A stretch of DNA of 64,000 bases from Psettodes erumei (lineage: Eukaryota; Chordata; Actinopteri; Pleuronectiformes; Psettodidae), in assembly GCA_016785225.1 (NCBI GenBank), contig JAFBJZ010000772.1, positions 5,179,501 through 5,243,500 of the forward strand. Reading direction: 5' to 3'. The translations under genes were made by a program, and so were the position numbers. Positions 1-11,700 of the stretch are shown piece after piece. The notes beneath the pieces were generated by a model that saw only the letters and a program-made list of their open reading frames with translations, was not told where the DNA came from and ran no database searches. Within the stretch, counting starts at the first letter, position 1; each line of letters opens with the position of its first letter.

Positions 1-384
1 TCTCCGTCTCTCACTCACTCTGCCTGTCCCTCCATTATGTGTTTACACGTCGGTAGAGTAAGTGACAGGGCTGTAATCGGAAGTCTACAACCGTGTCATT
101 TGGAAGGCTGTTGTCTTTTCCTGGGAGCGCGGTGGTCAGCACAGAAAAACAAGATTTACATCTCACAGGGAGGGGCAAAGTGTCAACCATGCATTATCCC
201 CTATTGGCTGTGGTCAGAGATGGGCGTTAACATGTGGGAAAGGGCGATGAAAAGATACCGGCAAGTTTTCACCCAAGCAAGCATTTTTTTTAAACACTGG
301 GGAATCTCATTCTCATATCTCTAGAGATATATGCAAAATAAAAATGACATAAGCCAACCAAGTCTAGGTGTGTGTTGTACTTAC
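1..384 (-). other. Start of the downstream intron of the predicted minus-strand gene
   Basis: The donor gtaagtacaacacac begins at 384 and opens an intron that runs off the left edge. No further exon, repeat or RNA gene is seen in these bases. The 95-codon plus-strand ORF at 37-324 has no recognisable domain and looks like chance. Confidence 0.38.
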
Positions 385-427
385 CCACTGTCGATGCCCT
401 CATATGTCGTTTGAAAAGAAATGCCAC
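385..427 (-). CDS. Candidate 43-nt internal coding exon of an unidentified minus-strand gene
   Basis: Read on the minus strand, a pyrimidine-rich tract (ctgatctctcttttgtttacag) ends at 428 and is followed by 43 nt and then the donor gtaagtacaac starting at 384, so both splice signals are close to consensus. Two frames are open. The more protein-like one gives GISFQTTYEGIDSG, entered with two bases completing a codon and left with two bases of the next. The third frame stops at TGA. Because 43 is not a multiple of three, skipping the exon would shift the frame, so it is more likely constitutive than a cassette. The reading frame continues naturally from the partial exon at 63989-64000. I do not recognise the protein and assign no function. 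Fourteen residues are too few to exclude a chance splice-site pair. Confidence 0.58.
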
Positions 428-835
428 CTGTAAACAAAAGAGAGATCAGCTTATAATAAATATGGCTCATTAAAGGTATATGTATGGCCTTAGAAAAGGA
501 ATCAGGGTTATTAGCAACTCCCCCCTCTACCTCCCTACGGGGATCACCTCAGCACAGAACACACCGCAGGCCAGTTTCCAAAACAAAGTTCGTACACAAA
601 ATTCACTGCCACTGTCCATTATGGGCACCATGCGTTCTGGTCGCTGCTACGGCAGCGCACGCTGCTCCACAAACAAATCACGACCTTGCACTCTGGGGTC
701 ACGCCGGGTCTGCCGTCTCCTCATCTCCCCCCAAGCCCCCAACACACTGCTGCTTATGAGGGAGAGTAATCAGTCAACCAGACACAGCTGAACCAATGAA
801 CTCACCTCAGAGCTGCTCCCTGAATGCCCCCCCAG

Positions 836-890
836 CACACACACACACACACACACATACACACACACAACAACAACAACAACAACAACA
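836..890. repeat. Compound microsatellite (AC)n then (CAA)n
   Basis: About 34 bases of AC dinucleotides, interrupted once by a T, run directly into seven CAA units. The two arrays share the boundary CA. They lie about 400 bp upstream, in the minus-strand sense, of the predicted small exon. Confidence 0.95.
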
Positions 891-2292
891 TCCTCTTCCT
901 TTGTGATGCCATTTGTTATTGGAGCATTTTTCCACTTTTAACTTGAAATCAAAAACAACAACCACATAATTAAATCTTCCTCTATAGTACTTTTATTACA
1001 GTTTTATTTGTCACAATGTTTACTGTTTATTCTCTGTAAAACTATGCAATGTTTTCGACTACAGGCCTTTTTTCACCTCCTGGAGAGGATTAAACAGCCT
1101 GGAGTGAACTGTATTTCGCATTGTGTACGCCGAGACCTAGCAACTTGGTTAAACGAGTGGGAAACTGTTAAATTACGAGGCCTGAATGACACTTTTGTCA
1201 TCTGTTTGGAGCCAATGAAGCATGCAGAGGAAACCCAGACTGAGATACACATTACAGCAAAATTCATGCAAGCAGTCTAAGGTGTTGCAAGAAATATGCC
1301 ACAAATTAGGAGTGTTGCCATCACAAGTTGAAATAAACTGGCAACACATCAGAAAAGAAGAAAAGACACCTGGAATTAAAATAGAAAGCCTCTCAGAGTT
1401 GATTAGTCATGGACGGATTAGGATTCTGCTTTTGCAGCAGGTGGTATTAGTCACATTTCATGCTACCCGAGGACAAAAATAAAGAAACACAGATTACAGA
1501 GTTAAAATTAATGCACAACAGTGTATCATTAGACAGTGCATGTGGTGCTGATTTTTCACTTTATGGTTGGGAAATCTGGGACGATGGCCCTAATTCATCA
1601 TCATCAGTGACTCCCCACTTTTTTTTTTTACCAGTTCTTGACTCATTACTTGTTGCTTAAATCCTTTAATGTGTGGAAACGTTTAACTCCATTCATGTTT
1701 TTTTTTGTTATTTTTTTACTGAAGGTATCTTTGTTTGTCTGTTCATTTCAGAAATCAACTTTTGACTGAGGAGCAGAAATAGTCAGATGCCCCAGCAGTG
1801 CCATGCCCTGCCTTCAGATGAATCCAGTCAGCCAGACAGACACGCTTAATCCTACACAGGTTCAAAGCTCCGCCAGTGCACATGTGGCCTCAACCTGAGC
1901 AAAACTGAGGAGAATAAAACAAAAAGACCCAAAGAACAAAGGAAGTTAGCAGAGAGAGGACTGTGAGTAATGTACCGATGCGTACTGTGTCCTGCAAGGC
2001 AACACATTTTTACCAGCCATGTGTGCACGTGAGCTCATCAACCCTGCAGAGAATAACACACTCTATTTTTGTCAATGATTGCTGACTCAGATTGGGCATC
2101 TCATCCCGTTTATTCCCATGATTCACACAGCTACACCCCTCCACCCCCAACCCTGTCCCCCCATGAGAGTCAGAAAGAGTTGATCATCCACCGACGTGGG
2201 ATGCTTACTAAGACCAAACGGTCAAAGAGGCTGCAGATTGGTTAATAAAAACCTCAAAACATCAAAGCCCAGACGATAACACATATGCGCAC
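891..2292. other. Intronic sequence without a recognisable gene
   Basis: Overlapping plus-strand ORFs of 90, 86 and 66 codons at 1008-1660 have no domain or splice context that I recognise. T-rich runs occur near 1620 and 1700. Nothing else stands out. Confidence 0.6.

Positions 2293-2320
<28 letters not shown>
2293..2320. repeat. (CA)14 microsatellite
   Basis: Uninterrupted CA dinucleotides between accaccac-type sequence and taggcgggc. Confidence 0.95.
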
Positions 2321-2323
<3 letters not shown>

Positions 2324-4482
2324 GCGGGCACAGACATAAATATTTTATCTCACACATGAATCAAGTAGATCCAGACTGACTCCTTGAAACGTTGCAACAA
2401 TGTATTCATCTTCTTAAACAAAAACATGAGTCCAGCTGTATCTATCTACGCATCAAAAGGAACATATGAGTCCTAATTACATGCAAGAATGCAAACTCAT
2501 GAGCCATCTTCCTAATATCCACTTTAAATAGAATTCAGAAAATTTTATCACATACATAAAAAAACATGTACATGCTCAGGGAGGCCACAATATGCAAAGT
2601 TCCCAAGTTTAAGCTTGACAAGCTGAAATTTTGGAAAGATTCTGAACCTCTGCCAGGACATTCATCCTAAATTTGCTTCAGCTAAGAGTGTGAATACTAA
2701 CAAGAAGGCAAGTTTTCAAATAAAGATGTTTCAAAAGTTCCCTGTCGTACAAATGCACAATTATAGCCAATAAAATGAAAGTACCCAACCAAAATCACAG
2801 CACAAATAAACCAGTAACAAGCAATGAGACATTGTTTTTTTTTATTGCAATCTGAAATCATGTCGAGGTTGCTGATGTATAAAAATAGACTGTCCTCTGT
2901 GAAGAGTAAATCACAGAAATACAACACAAGAGCAAATCGTAAAATGTGATTTATTCTGTGTAGTAGACTCAGATACATTCTCAGAAATAAAAGCCAAACA
3001 CACACACACAGTAAGACATAAGAAATGAGTTTGTTCATGGTCGAAAGGAGATCTTCAAACATCTGTGCCCCATATTGTATAACATACCAGAGATTCCATA
3101 TGAATTATAACCATCTTTGCAGTCAAAGGTAAAACAATGCACACTAATAGCCAGACATTAAGTTTTGTTTGCTTTTTTTTTTGCAAATGTAGTGTTTGGT
3201 ATGTATATTTGATATTACACCTCCACGTCTTCAGGCTTACATCTGAGCATAAACAGAGCCGAGCACTGCAACGTATACTTATTAACCTCCTGCTCTGGGA
3301 CCAACCCGACACGTTCCGAGTGTGAAGGTAAACATTTCTCAATGAATCCGGCGGGGGGATGCCCTGCTGAAGCGCGGCTGCATTGTGAAGGCCAAATAGT
3401 GCTATACTCAATCTAAACAGTCAGTGTGAGAGCCGGGGGACTCTCAGAGTTCACGGCTGAGCACAAAGATGTGGAACCCAGTCAAGAAAAGAAAGAAGAA
3501 AAAAAACAAAACATACAGATCAACAGACTGTGAAACAGCTGCACACATTTTTCACTCAGCTGAAATCATGCAAAGAAGATTTGGATAATCATTCTATTCA
3601 GAAGAGTCTAATTACTCTTCTTTTTCTCATTTGTTATATTAGATTTATGATTCTGCAAGGCAACATAGTCACTCTCATTCTGAAGAGCATTAACTTCAAA
3701 ACTCACATTTCATGTTGTGGAGACACGTTATGCCTACATCATGTTTTTCCACCAACAACGATTATGTGACTTAATGTCTGAGAGGTCATAGCAGCAAGAG
3801 CTCAGGTGTAATAAATAACATTAATAATGGCTGTACTTTCTTTAGGTGTGTCAGTGTCATGGATCTGTCCGTGCTGGCTAAATGCCATGGCTAACTGGGA
3901 CACCACAATGGAAAGGAGCCCTTGTGAATGTTATTGCCTTTCCACTCCGGCAGCTCAAAATGTCTGCTGTGATAAAGGCCTATGACAGAAATGTCCATAG
4001 TTTTCTTCGGTGCAGGTGTTTGTTAGCAGCAATTAACAACTATTGTTCAGGTTACAACTTGTACAGTTACGTCAACCTCATCTCGGCTTATCCCCTTTTT
4101 CCTGTTGCTTTTTTTCATGAATGAAGCAAGGAGGCCAGCCGGCCACGCAGGATGATGATGTCCACCTCCAGGTAATAGGGAGTTTGGAATCAATGTGCTA
4201 ATGTGGGATGTGGGCAGCCATTCACAGGTCTAACTGAGGTCAGAGCAGGTGAGACAACCAAAATAACCTTTTAAAGGTTATAGGCAAAGTTTTTTTCATC
4301 CCACCAGGGTCTGCACTGACAGATGTCCATGTGTGGCAGAATGTATGACGGCACGTGTGCACATATGTGCACGCAGTACAAACGAAACTGTGTTCACTGG
4401 CTGCACTGCTGTACACATGCATGTCCATTTTAAAGTGCCCCCCGCCACCCCCACACACACACACAGATTTATATTATGTCAC
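2321..4482. other. Intronic sequence without a recognisable gene
   Basis: Minus-strand ORFs of 121 and 118 codons at 2697-3411 overlap and are rich in Leu, Phe, Cys and Ile codons from AT-rich sequence; neither shows a domain. A perfect 16-base palindrome, gtgcacatatgtgcac, is at 4357-4372. A short CA run ends near 4466. Confidence 0.55.
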
Positions 4483-4518
4483 TTTTGTGGGTTGCAACCC
4501 CTAAGTTTGGAACCACTG
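4483..4518. mobile_element. Isolated hAT-type terminal inverted repeat, rest of element absent
   Basis: Read on the minus strand from 4518, the sequence begins CAGTGGTTCCAAACTTAGGG and continues into a TTGCAACCC block. This matches the terminal pattern of hAT-superfamily elements in vertebrates, which start CAGTGGTTC-C and carry a GCAACCC-like block (family knowledge, from memory). A matching terminus in the opposite orientation was not found in the preceding few kb, so this looks like a truncated or solo end. It lies against a short CA tract at about 4451-4466, which may have replaced the interior. Confidence 0.45.
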
Positions 4519-7500
4519 ACATGGGAAACTAACACTGGAGTTAAGTAATAAAAGAAAAACTGCAGAACAGTACACAGCACACACCTCCTCCTAAATTCAC
4601 ACCACATCTCCATGTGTATGCCTTAAACAAAAATGAATGTGAATTCATCAGAGAATCTCAGGGCTGTCTGTGGGTGTATCTCTGAACTTTGCAGAGTGCC
4701 ATTCTAGCTGATTCCCCTGCTTCCAGTCCAAGCTCAGTCTTTATAGGCTCAGCTAAACCCCTCCCAGCTCTAACTCCATACCTATGCTATAGATGTGTGA
4801 GTGTCAATCTCTGTCAGAGTCATTAAAGATGAAGGAACACCCAACACCCACTGTGAACTGCAAACCACATAATTTCCCTGTCAACCTGCATCTGATACAG
4901 GAGGCATGTCTCTCGCATAATTAATCCAGAAGCTGCTTTAGGCCATTCACTCATATTTAAGGTAAAATGATTCATCAAAAGGTACCAGCTCACAGAAGAC
5001 TGCCTGACATGATACAGTGTGGTGTTTGCTTGGTGTACGTGCAACATCTCAATCCAGGCTCCAGTCATTAGAAAAGCAAAAACCAAACGCAAAGCGGGGT
5101 GGAAAAAGGAAAACAGTGGTACAAAGGAACAGGAACGAGATTAAAGTATTGATTGAACAAATAAACCAGTAAAGCCGACGGATGAAAGAAAACTGTTGTG
5201 TCACTTCCTCACTGGGTAAATAAACAGCCACACCAGATGTCCCCACTCCTCGCTCCCCCTGCCAGTTTTTCTCAGTCCCTCCCTTCCTCTGTTCTCTCAT
5301 CCAGAGCAGAAAGCAGAACCTGCATAAGCTGCGCCTTTCCCAGTCAAAAGCAGTATCAAAAACAAATGTCCCGAGTGTCGATGACTCACAGAAAACGGCA
5401 TGTACTCCGTACAAAGGCGCATATCAAAAGACGCAAACTAGCACAAATTTTACAGATTTTCCCAACAACTGCATTGCCCTATTAACAGAAATCTCACCCA
5501 AGCAAAGCTAGATATGTTTGACTCACGCGACTGGTGACTGTTAACCTTCAACTCAACCACCAGTGACTCACCACTGTCTGGAGAATGGCACGATTTTAAT
5601 GGCACACAGCCTTTCCATCAGCACGGTCTCACCGCGATCTTTCTGTTGCATTAGCACCCCATGCGGACCAACAGTATCAGATGCATGGACGACCGATGCC
5701 ATTCTCAGCTTGTTTCAATAATCTCTCTGGGGTCCCTCACACACAAACATCTCATGAAACCTTAAATTCACACAGGCTGATGCCCTCAACCTCCTACGTA
5801 TATTCACGCCACTGCATGTCTGTTTCTGTGTGTTTCTGCTTATTGCACAGAGCGAACACAGACTGGGTTCTAAACAGTTCCAGGAGGGTGTTTGCTAATG
5901 TTTTCTGAGTGACTATGTTCTCCTGGAGCTCCCCGACAGCTTTTAGCTGTTCAAGACAGTACCCCCTGTCATATACGTAGGCAAACGGGCCTCACTGCAC
6001 ACACATCTGTCAGCCCCCCCAAGGGAGCCTGGTTGCCTCTCATGAGCTTTCGGGCTCTCAGTCCAGATAACACAAACCATCATAACACTCAAGTCCACAA
6101 ACCCAGACTCCAGCCCCTCTGGCTATGCTTTGGTTAACCTCTCTATCACGCTCAAGCCTCCGGGCCCTGCTGTCGTCCAGACACAAACACACAACCCACA
6201 CGGCCAAAGTCATGAACACAGAGTAAAAACCAGACTGCACTACAGTTTCCAGCCAGGCGCAGACCAGAACAAAAAAACTGATGTTGTCTATTCGTCACTG
6301 GTCAGTCCCTTGATGTCATTTTCCATCCATCTCCGTACTAAACATTCCCCAAGACAGAAGTGGATATCCATGCATCTAAACAGGTGTGTGTGACTGCTTT
6401 AGACCCAGCTTGTGAACAGCTGAGCCCTCCATATGGGCCAGAGAACCAAGCGGAGATCTTGTCTCTGTCAGACAAATAGCAAAACAGATGAATCTCTGAG
6501 GGCACATGAGAATAAAAAGTTATTTCCTGAACAAAAAACACACACACACACTAAAGACATTATAGTCATCCAGTGCCAAAGAAAATGTCTATGCCCATAA
6601 ATATTTGCCCCAGAAGTTTATACATGCAAACCAAAAAAGTGGGTCGGAAAAGCAACTTTTCTATGAATGAGCAACAGTTTGGCTGGACCGCCTAATTGCT
6701 AAACACACAGGACATTATCTATCATCCTCTCCAAGTCTCTGAGTCACAACAGGCAGTAAAAGCCTCTCCGGTGAGGGAAAAACATGTTCAGGGAAAGGTT
6801 AAACCAAAGATAGTGCCGATACAAGCATGCACACAGACAAGTAGAGAGGCAGAGACGAAGAGAAACACACTCATACATGTCTTTTCCCTACACACAAATA
6901 CGTTGCACATGCAATATCCCTGCTATTAAACAGATGTGGGTTCAGCTATCAGATGTGGTTTCGAGAAATCATTTTCCCCTTATCCAGGCTGTCAGGCATG
7001 TGGTCATAGGTTTGAAAGCCCTCCAAAACCTGCATGAAGTATGTCTGACAGCTCCCAGAAAACAAAGGATTTTTCAGAACAAGAGGGAGGAGAGTCGATA
7101 CTGACTGGCAGTTGGCCGAGGGCATATACATCATGCTATCTGCTGAGAGGGACGAGGCCCTTTAGTTCAGTCAGAAAATGTTTTTGCTGGTCGTTTGAAA
7201 GTCACGTCCTGTTGGACGACCATCTTGCCGTTTTCACCACTCAAATCATACCCTGACCGCACTGATCCCTATTTGAATATCTACAGGGAAGTCGATAATC
7301 ATTCCAAGACAGATAATCTTTAGCGCATACGTAATGTGGCCGGTTCCTGCATGCCTTGTTGGCTTCTCTGCAGCTCTTTTTTTTTTGTTTGTCTCATTTT
7401 TAAATCTCCCGTGTAACTTTTATCTCCACCACTTCATCAGCTGTGTTGATGATTAGCCATTCAACAGCAGGGCTGTTGGAGAGTCTAGACGACTGCAGAC

Positions 7501-8181
7501 CGAGGTGGGAGTGCGCGCACACCCCGCAACCACGCTCACACCAACGTGCAACCTCTTGCGCGTGTCGCGCCCCGAGCAGCTACGCTGGGAGAGATTCGTC
7601 TGACTGGCTGCGGGATTCCACCGTTGTGTGTCATTACAGCAGAGATAATACCACTCTACACACCCTCAGTGTCCCACCATAAGTATTTGTATACATGCAT
7701 ACACAAATACACCTCGAGCCACAAGCATGCATTGAAATTTAAGGTCATCCATCTTGCCGGGATGCACAGGCGGAGGGGAGCTTTGAACTCGGTGATCTCC
7801 TGCTACCTTGCAGACCAACCTATACACAGATCTTTCTACTCTTGTGGGGACTCTCATGGACATCACCCATTCCCTAACTTCAGCTCTTTTAAATCAAAGC
7901 CACTGCCTTTTATTACATCAAAAACTCCCTTCTTTTAATATATAATAAAAAAATAATATAATTGCTTTGCTGTAGAAAGAAACTTGCCTTGCTTTACTGA
8001 ATCTTGACCACACAGCTACATGCATAACCCAAAGCCTTGCCCGTGTATTAATTCTAACCTTAAACCCCAAAACCAGCTTTTAAACTTTAAAACAGCCCTT
8101 TGAAGATGAGAACATGACCAAAATCCTCGCTTTTCAAAAATGCCCTCACTCTCAAAGTAAAAAGTTGGTCCTCGCAGAGGA
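4519..8181. other. Intronic sequence without a recognisable gene
   Basis: ORFs up to 130 codons occur on both strands (for example 5049-5414 minus and 7546-7938 plus), but they overlap one another and show no domain. The stretch near 7500-7620 is locally CpG-rich (gtgcgcgcac, cgcgtgtcgcgcccc) but too short to call a CpG island. No transposon ends were recognised. Confidence 0.5.
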
Positions 8182-8294
8182 GAACTCTCTCTCTCTCACT
8201 CTCAAACACACACACACACGCATGTGCACACACAAACACACCCTCACTCACACCTACTCACATACACCCACACGCGCACACACACACACACACT
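8182..8294. repeat. Compound CT/CA low-complexity tract
   Basis: A (CT)n run passes into imperfect CA arrays with ACTC, ACAT and CGCG interruptions and ends in a pure (AC)n run. The 71- and 78-codon ORFs across it are simple His/Thr translations of the repeat. Confidence 0.9.
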
Positions 8295-8658
8295 TCACAT
8301 CCCATCTCAAATTATTCAAACTAATATGACTCTGGAGACCCTGAACCACCACTCAGGCGCAGCGATGTTATCTGAAATCCATAAAATGTTCCTTGTTAGC
8401 ACCCAATCAACTCCTCATTTATGGACGCAGGGAAAAGCAAAACACACCTCTGGGCTTTGAGCAGACGAGCAGTAAATGCAGACCTTTAGAGGGCTTAATT
8501 TATTACCCTCAGGGCTAAGTGAGGGGCTAAGCAGAGGGCACAATGCGACTATGGAGGAAAGCGCGAGAAGTGAAAATGAGCTATAGCCGCGCACTAAACA
8601 CATGGGGTTTGTGTCATAGGACAATGGTATCATCAAACAGAAACACTTTGATGCATGT

Positions 8659-8659
<1 letters not shown>

Positions 8660-8704
<45 letters not shown>
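8660..8704. repeat. (AC)22 microsatellite, the longest pure CA array in the window
   Basis: Forty-five uninterrupted bases of alternating A and C. On the minus strand it produces the poly-Cys-Val stretches of two spurious ORFs (8415-8771 and 8614-8814). Confidence 0.97.
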
Positions 8705-8707
<3 letters not shown>

Positions 8708-11700
8708 CACATGTAAACATGTGCACACAGACCATGAGGAACAGTCCCGTCTTTATCCCTGTCTTTGGCAACAGTCACTTCCTCAGGATACGGCCCAGTT
8801 TTGTTTAACTTCAAACACTGGCTCTCCCTGGTTCCTGCCCTGTCCTGTTCCCTCCTCTCTCCTCTCTACCCCTCTGTTTCGCTTTCTGTCTGTCTCTTAG
8901 TGTCTCTTTTTATTTGTTCTATGTCTACTTTTCATTTTCCCTTTTTTCACCAAAGAACCCAGGGACACAAACTAAATCAGGAAGACGCTTTCTAATCTGC
9001 AGTAGACAGAGGGCCTGCGCCACCATTCCCTATTCACTTCCGCCTAGTCAAACCAACACCAGCCATAACTTATATCCTTACCCCAATACTAACCACAGAC
9101 TCAACCCCAAATTACCATCTGCCAAGCATGACAATCTCGCAAGCCCACCCACAACTCCAGCGATGCCGCTACCTCAAAGCAGGACAAAGTCCCACAACTA
9201 CTACCTTTGCCACATTCGGCATACTGTAATCAACCAGGACTCAGGCAATTATTGTGTGTGTGTGTCCCTGTGTGCACTCACATAGGGATGTGCATTGTAG
9301 TGCACACGCAGGAGTGTGAGCTCATTTAAAACACAAAAGGTGTTGAAATAGCTGATGAGCAGAGAGACCGGACATGATGCTTATTGGCGCACTGCACATC
9401 CACTCAACTCCTGCCAAAATACAGTCCTCCCCACCCGACCACCCCATCACATCGCCGCCTCTGGTTACACTACCAAGCATGCTCAGGCGGTGCGGCAGTG
9501 GTTACACGGTATTCTCTTCCCTGTTAGGGAGTGCCAAAATTTGTTATGATGCGGCGACAGGTATGTACTGTAAGAAATCAAAGGAGAGGAACTGAGCTGG
9601 AAACTGCAGCTGGAAAACATTCAAATCCCATTTGATCTCGCTCATCACCGCGCAGTGCGTCTGAAGAGAATGAGAGCGGAGCTCGAGCTGTTTGTAGTGT
9701 CTTGCCACCGTGCATCATGCCAGGCCATAATTAAGATGATTTAAGGGCTGTTAAATGCAATCAGTCTGTCTGTGTGTGAAACCGGCATGTGGAGGACAAG
9801 CCAAGTCATCTCGACAGTGCACGTCACTCAAAATTGTTGTCATTAGTGATGTCGCTGTTGTCATGAGTGTCTAGCAACAGCCCCCCCTCGACACATAAAC
9901 ACACACACATACACACACTTCCCAGGACAACAGCTAGGCAGCAGATCAGCTGAGATGTAGAGAAGGTAACTAATAACGACAGACTGTAAGATTTATTCCT
10001 GGAACTGAGAGGAGGGAGAACTTCAAATGTTTTTTTTTTTCCCCTCGCTCACAGCTGAACATGTCTATTTCATTAAAGCAGGTGATTCATTCTGCTCACT
10101 GAATTCCGTGTTTATCTTTTGAGTCATTGCAAAATACAAAGTTAAAACATGCTGAAGCAATGAAATTTACTGTAATTTTGACTGCAATTGAAGTTTCTAA
10201 GCACCACACTTTTTTGGACATTTGTATTGTAACACTCAAGGAGCAAATGGCATACTGTACAGTTGCAATGTATGTTATTTCTACTGCTGAAAAATAAGGT
10301 GAGGAATTAATACATCAGTGGATGACACAGTTGGGGATGGTGCCACGAAAGCAGATCATGAAGCAGACACTGTTGGAAGCAGGTGTACGAACAAAGAATT
10401 CATCTCTCATGTCATGGATTTTGCAGAGAAAATGCCACAGTAGGAAAAACACATGTGAAATAATAAAATTAATGGTGGCTTGATTCCATTTAGCAGCTTC
10501 AGGGTCCTGGTATTGTGCATGTTGGCTCCCTGTCACACTGTCATGCCTTACTGGAACACTTGAACAAAACAGAGCCTTCGTCTTATTACTAACACCTGTG
10601 CTTTTTGCCTTTGACAAGGCAAAATGTCTGCTGTCAAAATGGCCAACACAGACTGAACTACTGAAAAACCTTTAAGGCGTTGGATTTTGTCATTGTGAGA
10701 TTCAATATGTTTACTTATATTTATTCTATTCCCGTCAAATGCTTTTCCAAGGAGGTCTTTCGTAGGATTCCCTGGAGTCAACACGTTCAGAACAAAGTCT
10801 TCTGTCGGTCATAGTACAACTTTAATGAAGCTTTTGGAGAATAGAGCCACTTTTGCTACTTACAGTACGACCATAGAGTCTTAAACAGATGCCTTCTTTC
10901 TGTCTTTGCATGCAATTTAACCTAATTAAATTGATATCTATGGGATATGAGGCAGCACTTCTAAAATAAGAGAAACTCACCTTGTCAAACACACAGAGAG
11001 TATAATGCTTTGTCCTTATTGTGCATTGTGTCAAACTGTTTCCCCCCACATGGCTCTGGTGTTTGATGCAGGGTTCTTTGTTAATAGTGAATCTGCTCAC
11101 TGTCATTTCAATTTCAACTCCCATGCAGTGAAATAAATAATTGTAATTATCAGGGAAACTAAACTTGATCTGTTTGACCTGTGAGGCCTTCCAAGTCCCG
11201 TTTGAGAGGCCCACAACTGATGACTGCAATCTTGGTGCTAAGGGCTCTTGTAAAACCAGGGGGGCCTGTCTGCACTATATAAAAGACATCAGTAAGGCCT
11301 CAGTAACACTGGGACTGATCCCCTCAAAAATAACAAGCATGACCTCCTGCCTCCTAACATGGGATTTCAGCACCTACTCATGGCGCTCGGGTAGGATTGC
11401 GCTAGTAAGAAGGCCTTGAGCTGTTGTGTGCATTTGACGTGTTACATGTTATTTTGCCTCTGTCAAAAAAATCATTGTGCAATCAACAGTGTTTTCCTCC
11501 AACACATCTGCTGTGTTTCAAAACGAGCCACACGTGTTTTCTGTGAAATTGCACAGCATGTAAAAGAGAGAAATTTAAATTGTATAGCTTTTCCAAAACT
11601 TCCCAGGCCTGGAAAATACTAATTTCAAAGGGCATGACTCTTCCTGGTTTTCCAAGAGCATGAGAAGCCTGTTAGTGCATTCACGTCCGGGTGTAGTTCT

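Noticed and set aside
4357..4372. Perfect 16-base palindrome gtgcacatatgtgcac
   Set aside because: Alternating purine-pyrimidine CA/TG-rich DNA often gives such palindromes; no larger structure around it.
8415..8814. Minus ORFs with long Cys-Val repeats
   Set aside because: Direct translations of the (AC)22 microsatellite.
9284..9312. gtgcattgtagt, the 5' part of the miR-33 seed region
   Set aside because: It diverges after twelve bases and the local palindrome is too short to form a miRNA precursor.
10822..11229. 135-codon minus-strand ORF with gtgagt and gtaagt donors inside or near it
   Set aside because: No plausible acceptor with a pyrimidine tract upstream of either donor and no recognisable domain; length is within chance for the window.
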